Origin: DASTGO01 sp035719045
GTDB taxonomy: Bacteria > Actinomycetota > Actinomycetes > Actinomycetales > Kineosporiaceae
Assembly (NCBI GenBank): GCA_035719045.1
Contig: DASTGO010000270.1
Span: forward strand, 1-21,074
Length of the DNA: 21,074 nt
Direction: 5' to 3'
Shown here: one piece after another, positions 16,449 through 21,074 of the stretch
Numbering within the stretch: the stretch's first letter is position 1
Layout: each line of letters opens with the position of its first letter
Translations under genes and position numbers: made by a program
Notes under the pieces: model-generated
Seen by the model: the letters and a program-made list of their open reading frames with translations, nothing else
The model's database searches: none
Told to the model about the DNA's origin: nothing

Positions 16449-18878
16449 ATGACCACCACAGCCGAGAACTGGACGGCGCTGGACGGCCACGAGGAGAGCC
16501 GGCAGCACCACATCAGCCATGACCGGTACCTGGACGAGGCGGACCTGGCCCGCGTCCAGGCCTGGTGGAGGGCGGCGAACTACCTGTCCGTCGGGCAGAT
16601 CTACCTGATGGACAACCCGCTGCTGCGACGGCCCCTGACCGCCGAGCACATCAAGCCGCGGCTGCTCGGTCACTGGGGCACCACGCCAGGGCTGAACTTC
16701 GTGCACGCCCACCTCAACCGCGCGATCCTGGCCCGCGACCAGGACATGATCTACGTGTTCGGCCCCGGGCACGGCGGCCCGGCCGCGGTGGCGGCGGCCT
16801 GGCTGGACGGCCGGTACAGCGAGGTCTACCCCGACGTGTCCTATGACGCGGCCGGGCTGAAGCGGCTGTTCACCCAGTTCTCCTTCCCGGGCGGGATCCC
16901 GTCCCACGTCGCGCCGGAGACCCCGGGGTCGATCCACGAGGGCGGGGAGCTCGGGTACGCGCTCAGCCACGCCTTCGGTGCGGCCTTCGACAACCCCGGC
17001 CTCGTGGTGGCCTGCGTGATCGGGGACGGGGAGGCCGAGACGGGACCGCTGGCCACCTCGTGGCATTCCAACAAGTTCCTCGACCCGGCCGGCGACGGCG
17101 CCGTGCTGCCGATCCTGCACCTCAACGGGTACAAGATCGCCAACCCGGCCGTGCTGGCCCGGATCCCGGAGCCGGAGCTGGTCGAGCTGCTGTCCGGCTA
17201 CGGCTGGGACCCGGTGATCGTCTCCGGGGACGACGAGAGCATGCACCACGCGTTCGCCCGGGCACTGGACGGCTGCCTGGACCGGATCGCGTCGCTGCAG
17301 CGCCAGGCGCGGTCCGCCGCCGGCACGGTCGGCCGACCACGCTGGCCGATGATCGTGCTGCGCTCCCCGAAGGGCTGGACCGGGCCGAAGGAGGTCGACG
17401 GCCTGAGGACGGAGGGCAGCTGGCGCAGTCACCAGGTTCCGTTCTCCGACCCGCGCAGCAACCCCGAACACCTGTCCCTGCTGGAGGGCTGGCTGCGCTC
17501 GTACGCCCCGCAGGAGCTCTTCGACGCCGACGGCACACCGGTCCCGCTGGTGCGCTCGCTGTCCCCCTCCGGGCCACGGCGGCTGTCCGCCAACCCGCAC
17601 GCCAACGGTGGGGAACTGCTGCAGGACCTGCGGATGCCGGACTTCCGGGACTACGCCGTGCCGGTGGAACGCCCCGGGACCGGAGCGGTCGAGGCGACCA
17701 AGGTGCTCGGGCAGTTCCTGCGGGACGTCATGCGGCGCAACGCCGACCAGCGCAACTTCCGGGTGTTCGGACCGGACGAGAACAACTCCAACCGGCTCGG
17801 CGCCCTGCTGGAGGTGACCGACCGGGCCTGGACGGCGGAACGGCTGCCGGAGGATGACCATCTCGCCGTCGGCGGCCGGGTGATGGAGATCCTCTCCGAG
17901 ACCACCTGCCAGGGCTGGCTGGAGGGCTACCTGCTGACCGGCCGGCACGGCTTCTTCAGCTGCTACGAGGCGTTCATCCACATCGTCGACTCGATGTTCA
18001 ACCAGCATGCGAAGTGGCTGAAGACCACCCGGGAACTGCCCTGGCGCCGGCCGGTCGCCTCGCTGAACTACCTGCTGACCTCCCATGTCTGGCGTCAGGA
18101 CCACAACGGGTTCAGCCACCAGGACCCCGGGTTCATCGACCACGTGATGAACAAGAAGGCCGACGTGATCCGGGTGTACCTGCCGCCGGACGCGAACACC
18201 CTGCTGTCGGTGGCCGACCACTGCCTGCGCAGCCGCAACTACGTCAACGTCGTGGTGGCGGGCAAGCAGCCGGCGATGCAGTTCCTCGGCATGGACGACG
18301 CGATCGTGCACTGCACCAAGGGCATCGGGATCTGGGAGTGGGCCAGCACCGACGCCGGGCAGGCCCCGGACGTGGTGATGGGCTGCGCCGGGGACGTGCC
18401 GACCATGGAGACCCTGGCCGCGGTCGACCTGCTGCTCGGGTTCTTCCCGGAGCTGCGGATCCGGGTGGTCAACGTGGTGGACCTGATGCGGCTGCAGGAC
18501 GAGCACGAGCACCCGCACGGGCTGTCCCACCAGGAGTTCGACGCGCTGTTCACCCGGGACAAGCCGGTCATCTTCGCCTATCACGGGTACCCGTGGCTGA
18601 TCCACCGGCTGACCTATCGGCGGGCCAACCACCACAACATCCACGTCCGGGGGTACAAGGAGGAGGGCACCACCACGACACCGTTCGACATGTGCGTGAT
18701 GAACCAGCTGGACCGGTTCCACCTGGCCATCGACGCGATCGACCGGATGCCCGGGCTCGGTGACCGCGCCGCCCACGCCCGCCAGCGGCTGCTGGACACC
18801 CTGATCCGCCACCACCTGCACACCCGGGCCACCGGTGAGGACCTCCCCGAGGTGCGCAGCTGGCAGTGGACCCGCTGA
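16449..18878 (+). CDS. xfp: Xylulose-5-phosphate / fructose-6-phosphate phosphoketolase
   Basis: 809 residues, within the 790-825 typical of the family. It cleaves xylulose-5-P (and often fructose-6-P) with phosphate to acetyl-phosphate plus glyceraldehyde-3-P or erythrose-4-P, using thiamine diphosphate in the cytosol. Visible landmarks: N-terminal ANYLSVGQIYL and HWGTTPGLNFVHAH, GPGHGGPA, the ThDP Mg motif GDGEAETGP (192-200) with Asn226 in LNGYKIANP, then FGPDENNSNRL, LTGRHGFFSCYEAF and HQDPGFIDHV. All are intact, so activity is expected. It is transcribed away from rlmN and towards cdsA, and a long hairpin follows. No acetate kinase or phosphotransacetylase gene is in the window; use of acetyl-phosphate must rely on genes elsewhere. 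Confidence 0.96.
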   Translation: MTTTAENWTALDGHEESRQHHISHDRYLDEADLARVQAWWRAANYLSVGQIYLMDNPLLRRPLTAEHIKPRLLGHWGTTPGLNFVHAHLNRAILARDQDMIYVFGPGHGGPAAVAAAWLDGRYSEVYPDVSYDAAGLKRLFTQFSFPGGIPSHVAPETPGSIHEGGELGYALSHAFGAAFDNPGLVVACVIGDGEAETGPLATSWHSNKFLDPAGDGAVLPILHLNGYKIANPAVLARIPEPELVELLSGYGWDPVIVSGDDESMHHAFARALDGCLDRIASLQRQARSAAGTVGRPRWPMIVLRSPKGWTGPKEVDGLRTEGSWRSHQVPFSDPRSNPEHLSLLEGWLRSYAPQELFDADGTPVPLVRSLSPSGPRRLSANPHANGGELLQDLRMPDFRDYAVPVERPGTGAVEATKVLGQFLRDVMRRNADQRNFRVFGPDENNSNRLGALLEVTDRAWTAERLPEDDHLAVGGRVMEILSETTCQGWLEGYLLTGRHGFFSCYEAFIHIVDSMFNQHAKWLKTTRELPWRRPVASLNYLLTSHVWRQDHNGFSHQDPGFIDHVMNKKADVIRVYLPPDANTLLSVADHCLRSRNYVNVVVAGKQPAMQFLGMDDAIVHCTKGIGIWEWASTDAGQAPDVVMGCAGDVPTMETLAAVDLLLGFFPELRIRVVNVVDLMRLQDEHEHPHGLSHQEFDALFTRDKPVIFAYHGYPWLIHRLTYRRANHHNIHVRGYKEEGTTTTPFDMCVMNQLDRFHLAIDAIDRMPGLGDRAAHARQRLLDTLIRHHLHTRATGEDLPEVRSWQWTR

Positions 18879-18898
18879 CCTCCCGGCGCTGAACCCAC

Positions 18899-18950
18899 CG
18901 GCCCCGCTCCACGTCCGCGCGACCCGACGCACGGCCGTGGAGTGGGGCCG
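18899..18950. terminator. Long bidirectional hairpin between xfp and cdsA
   Basis: A 15-bp stem (18899-18913 with 18936-18950; core CTCCACG/CGTGGAG flanked by GGCCCC/GGGGCC with one G-U pair) closes a 22-nt loop. It lies between convergent genes, 20 nt past the xfp stop and 57 nt past the cdsA stop. Confidence 0.8.
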
Positions 18951-19007
18951 TGCCGTGGGTGCGGCGGTCCCTGCCTGCGGACGAGCCGCGCACTGCGTCG
19001 GCCGGGA

Positions 19008-21074
19008 TCAGCGGCTGGCGACGAGGAACTGCAACAGCAGGTAGACGGCGGGCGCGGTGGGCAGGAGGGAGTCCAGCCGGTCCATGATCCCGCCGTGGCC
19101 GGGCAGGAGGTTGCCCATGTCCTTGATGCCGAGATCCCGCTTGAGCAGGGACTCCGACAGGTCGCCCAGGGTCGCGGTGACGACTGCGGTCGCCCCGACG
19201 GCCACCCCCGCCCACCAGGGACCGTGCAGCAGCAGGACCACCGCGGCGGCCCCGACGCCCATCCCGGTGACCAGGGAGCCGCCGAACCCCTCCCAGGACT
19301 TCTTCGGGCTCACCGACGGCGCCATCGGATGCCGGCCGGCCAGCACGCCCGTGGCGTAGCCGCCGACATCGTTGGCCACGACGACCAGGATGAACACGAC
19401 GATCCGCTTCGGACCGTCCGGTGCCGCGAGCATGAGCATCGCGAACCCGGCGAGGAAGGGTACGTAGGCGGCCGTGAACACCGCCGCGGCGACGTCGCGG
19501 GCGGCCTCGGACACCCCGTCGATGATCCGCCAGAGCAGGGCCCCGAAGGCGGTCAGCGCGAACGAGACCAGCAGGCCCTCCTCTCCCGCGACGAAGGCGG
19601 AGACGAGCATGCCCACCGAGCCGACGGCGATCGGGATGACCGGGACGGTGATCCGCCGTGCGGTGAACGCCCCCGCCAGCTCCCAGACCCCCAGCACGAC
19701 GGCGGCCGACGCCAGCGCGACGAAAGCCTCCTTGCGGAAGAACAGCGAGGCGGCGACGGCGGCCCCGAGACCGGCGCCGACCCCGATCGCTGCGGTGAGG
19801 TTGCGTCCCGCACGCGGCTGACGGCCGGCAGGTTCGGCGTCGGCAGGGGCAGGGTCGTCGTCAGGGGCCGAGTCATGGGCGGCGCCGGCATACCCGACGT
19901 TCCGGGGCTCCCCCACTGCGTCGCGAAGTCCGTCGAGCCGGTGGCCGGCGCGTTCGGGGCTGCCGAACTCGGTGCTCTCCTGACCGTGCCCGTGGAGACC
20001 GCGGCCGCCGTCGCGGGGGTCGGCGGCCTCGCCGGGACGGACCGGGTGGTCGGCACCGCCGGGGCGGGGGTCGGCGGTGTCGCCGGGGCGGACCGGGTGG
20101 TCGGCCCGGGACCGGTTCGGGGTTCGGGCGGCCCGGGACCGTGGGGTACCGAGATCGGCGAACGGGTCGTCGGGGGTCCCGCCGGGTCCGGCCGGCGGCT
20201 GCTCGCCGGTCTCCTGACGTTCCCGGCGTCGGCGCGGGGGGGTGGGGCCGGGTCCTGCCCCGGTGGGTCCGGCCGTGGGAACGGTCTCAGCGGGAAGGCC
20301 GACGGGCGGGCCGGCCGGAGCGGGAGTGCCCCGTTCCGGGAGCGCACCGGCGGCGGGCGGACCACCCAGCGGACCGGGATCACTCGGCAGGTCGGAGCCG
20401 CCCAGCAGCCTGGGACCGCCCGGCAGACCGGGACCATTCGGCAGACCGGGACCATTCGGCAGACCGGGACCGCCCGGCAGGTCGGAGCCGCCCAGCAGCC
20501 CCGGACCGTTCGGCGGCTCGGCGGGGGCATCCGTGGTGCCGGACGCGCTCCGGCTCCGGCGTCCGATCGGCCGGGGCAGGCCGGGCGCCTCGTCGTCACC
20601 GCCCGGCCTGCCGTTGCTGATCACGTCGGCGAACGGCTCCTCCGCCGGGCCTGCCGGCCCTGTGGGGGCGGGCGCATCGACCGGGCCGAGCAGCGGCACC
20701 GGTCCGGAGACCGGGAACGGCGGCGGGACGGGGGGCGCGGCTTTGCGTCCGCGACCGAACAACCGCGGGATCCGCCGGGTCGACCCGCCACCGGAGGTCG
20801 GGAAGGGGTCCGCAGGCAGGTCCTCGGACACCGGGCCGGGCAGGGGCGGCAGTTCGCCGGTGGTGCGGCCGAGCAGACCGCCGTGGCGGGCGGGATCGCC
20901 TGGCACGGCGTCCGGGGGTGGCGCAGTCCGGTCAGGGCCGAGTTCCCCGAGCAGGCTGTCCCGGGCCTCGGTGGGCCGGTCCGGTGCGCCGGTCCGGGGG
21001 GCGCCGGGGGCCGCAGGCGGGGCGGACAGCGCACGGCCGAGCTTCGGCGCCCGACCGGTGACCGGAAACGGGCT
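19008..21074 (-). CDS. cdsA: Phosphatidate cytidylyltransferase with long disordered N-terminal extension (5' end outside window)
   Basis: The C-terminal ~268 residues (19008 to about 19810) are CdsA: about seven or eight membrane segments and the signature GDLSESLLKRDLGIKD followed by LLPGHGGIMDRLDS. The enzyme makes CDP-diacylglycerol from phosphatidic acid and CTP at the membrane, feeding all phospholipids. Before it the frame stays open to the window edge: 632 residues can be read from a GTG at 20906, and at least 56 more codons run up to 21074 without a stop. That GTG has no ribosome binding site, so the true start is probably further upstream. The extension (at least 420 residues) is rich in Pro, Gly, Ala, Arg and Asp, with LPNGPG and ADHPVRPG repeats, and should be disordered in the cytoplasm. 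A separate gene fused to cdsA by a lost stop is an alternative. Confidence 0.88.
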   Translation of the reverse strand, partial: SPFPVTGRAPKLGRALSAPPAAPGAPRTGAPDRPTEARDSLLGELGPDRTAPPPDAVPGDPARHGGLLGRTTGELPPLPGPVSEDLPADPFPTSGGGSTRRIPRLFGRGRKAAPPVPPPFPVSGPVPLLGPVDAPAPTGPAGPAEEPFADVISNGRPGGDDEAPGLPRPIGRRSRSASGTTDAPAEPPNGPGLLGGSDLPGGPGLPNGPGLPNGPGLPGGPRLLGGSDLPSDPGPLGGPPAAGALPERGTPAPAGPPVGLPAETVPTAGPTGAGPGPTPPRRRRERQETGEQPPAGPGGTPDDPFADLGTPRSRAARTPNRSRADHPVRPGDTADPRPGGADHPVRPGEAADPRDGGRGLHGHGQESTEFGSPERAGHRLDGLRDAVGEPRNVGYAGAAHDSAPDDDPAPADAEPAGRQPRAGRNLTAAIGVGAGLGAAVAASLFFRKEAFVALASAAVVLGVWELAGAFTARRITVPVIPIAVGSVGMLVSAFVAGEEGLLVSFALTAFGALLWRIIDGVSEAARDVAAAVFTAAYVPFLAGFAMLMLAAPDGPKRIVVFILVVVANDVGGYATGVLAGRHPMAPSVSPKKSWEGFGGSLVTGMGVGAAAVVLLLHGPWWAGVAVGATAVVTATLGDLSESLLKRDLGIKDMGNLLPGHGGIMDRLDSLLPTAPAVYLLLQFLVASR
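20015..20104 (-). repeat. Two 39-bp direct repeats, period 51 bp, in the cdsA extension
   Basis: 20015-20053 and 20066-20104 agree at 36 of 39 positions. In frame they encode two copies of an ADHPVRPG-centred unit 17 residues apart. Because the period is a multiple of three, length change here keeps the frame. Confidence 0.75.
20421..20474 (-). repeat. 18-bp tandem repeat (three units) in the cdsA extension
   Basis: Units at 20421-20438 and 20439-20456 are identical and 20457-20474 differs only in its last three bases; they encode LPNGPG-type hexapeptides on the minus strand. Degenerate copies and a dispersed GGSDLP-encoding unit flank the array (about 20385-20510). It is a likely slippage-prone, in-frame variable tract. 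Confidence 0.8.

Noticed and set aside
16332..18932. 866-codon minus-strand open frame opposite xfp
   Set aside because: The plus-strand phosphoketolase is certain, and the opposite frame shows only Val/Gly/His/Gln-rich sequence with no family match.
20015..20510. Repeat array considered as CRISPR
   Set aside because: Units are short, adjacent without unique spacers, in frame and inside a coding region; they are protein tandem repeats.

Overview
The window is dense, very GC-rich DNA. Nearly every third codon position is G or C, GTG starts are frequent, and all sixteen stop codons I accept are TGA. Together with a DivIVA-repeat protein, an Lrp-controlled amine cluster, a PucR regulator and cdsA near rlmN, this points to the chromosome of a high-GC actinomycete (Actinomycetota; Pseudonocardiales, Nakamurellales and Geodermatophilales are candidates, not separable here). 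I see no phage, insertion sequence, CRISPR array, tRNA or rRNA.

Layout. 1-453: end of a PucR-type regulator with its own terminator. 555-1043 (-): small secreted peptidoglycan-binding protein. 1217-7147: an amine/polyamine catabolic cluster. An aldehyde dehydrogenase of the 4-aminobutyraldehyde type (-) diverges from Lrp/AsnC regulator, class III aminotransferase, FMN split-barrel protein and FAD amine oxidase-like protein (+). The first three + genes overlap by 4 nt each. 7148-8019: mostly non-coding, with several hairpins and one likely 70-residue gene. 8020-9519 (+): membrane-anchored M15-like peptidoglycan peptidase with two peptidoglycan-binding domains. 9601-10860 (+): calcium/proton antiporter. 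10889-14905 (-): propionyl-CoA synthetase, acyltransferase-3 membrane protein and a four-repeat DivIVA-domain protein. 15158-16282 (-): rlmN. 16449-18878 (+): phosphoketolase xfp. 19008-21074 (-): cdsA with a very long repeat-rich N-terminal extension that runs off the right edge.

How the genes work together. The amine cluster reads as a pathway: the aminotransferase (and/or the FAD oxidase) turns putrescine or a relative into an aminoaldehyde, the dehydrogenase oxidises it to GABA or a homologue, and the Lrp protein probably senses an amine or amino acid and controls the divergent promoters. Xfp and PrpE both feed short-chain acyl metabolism, but nothing in the window links them directly. 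The peptidoglycan-binding proteins, acyltransferase, DivIVA-repeat protein and CdsA all relate to the cell envelope.

Most of the window is recognisable core or semi-core metabolism, and I found no clear novel multi-gene defence or mobile system. The most interesting points are the tightly coupled FMN protein in the amine operon, the CdsA extension, xfp lying between cdsA and rlmN, a matched pair of apparent leaderless promoters (TAGGGT, 7 nt, start codon), a 20-bp-period direct repeat and small palindromes around the dehydrogenase/Lrp promoters, and a structured leader before the 70-residue gene.
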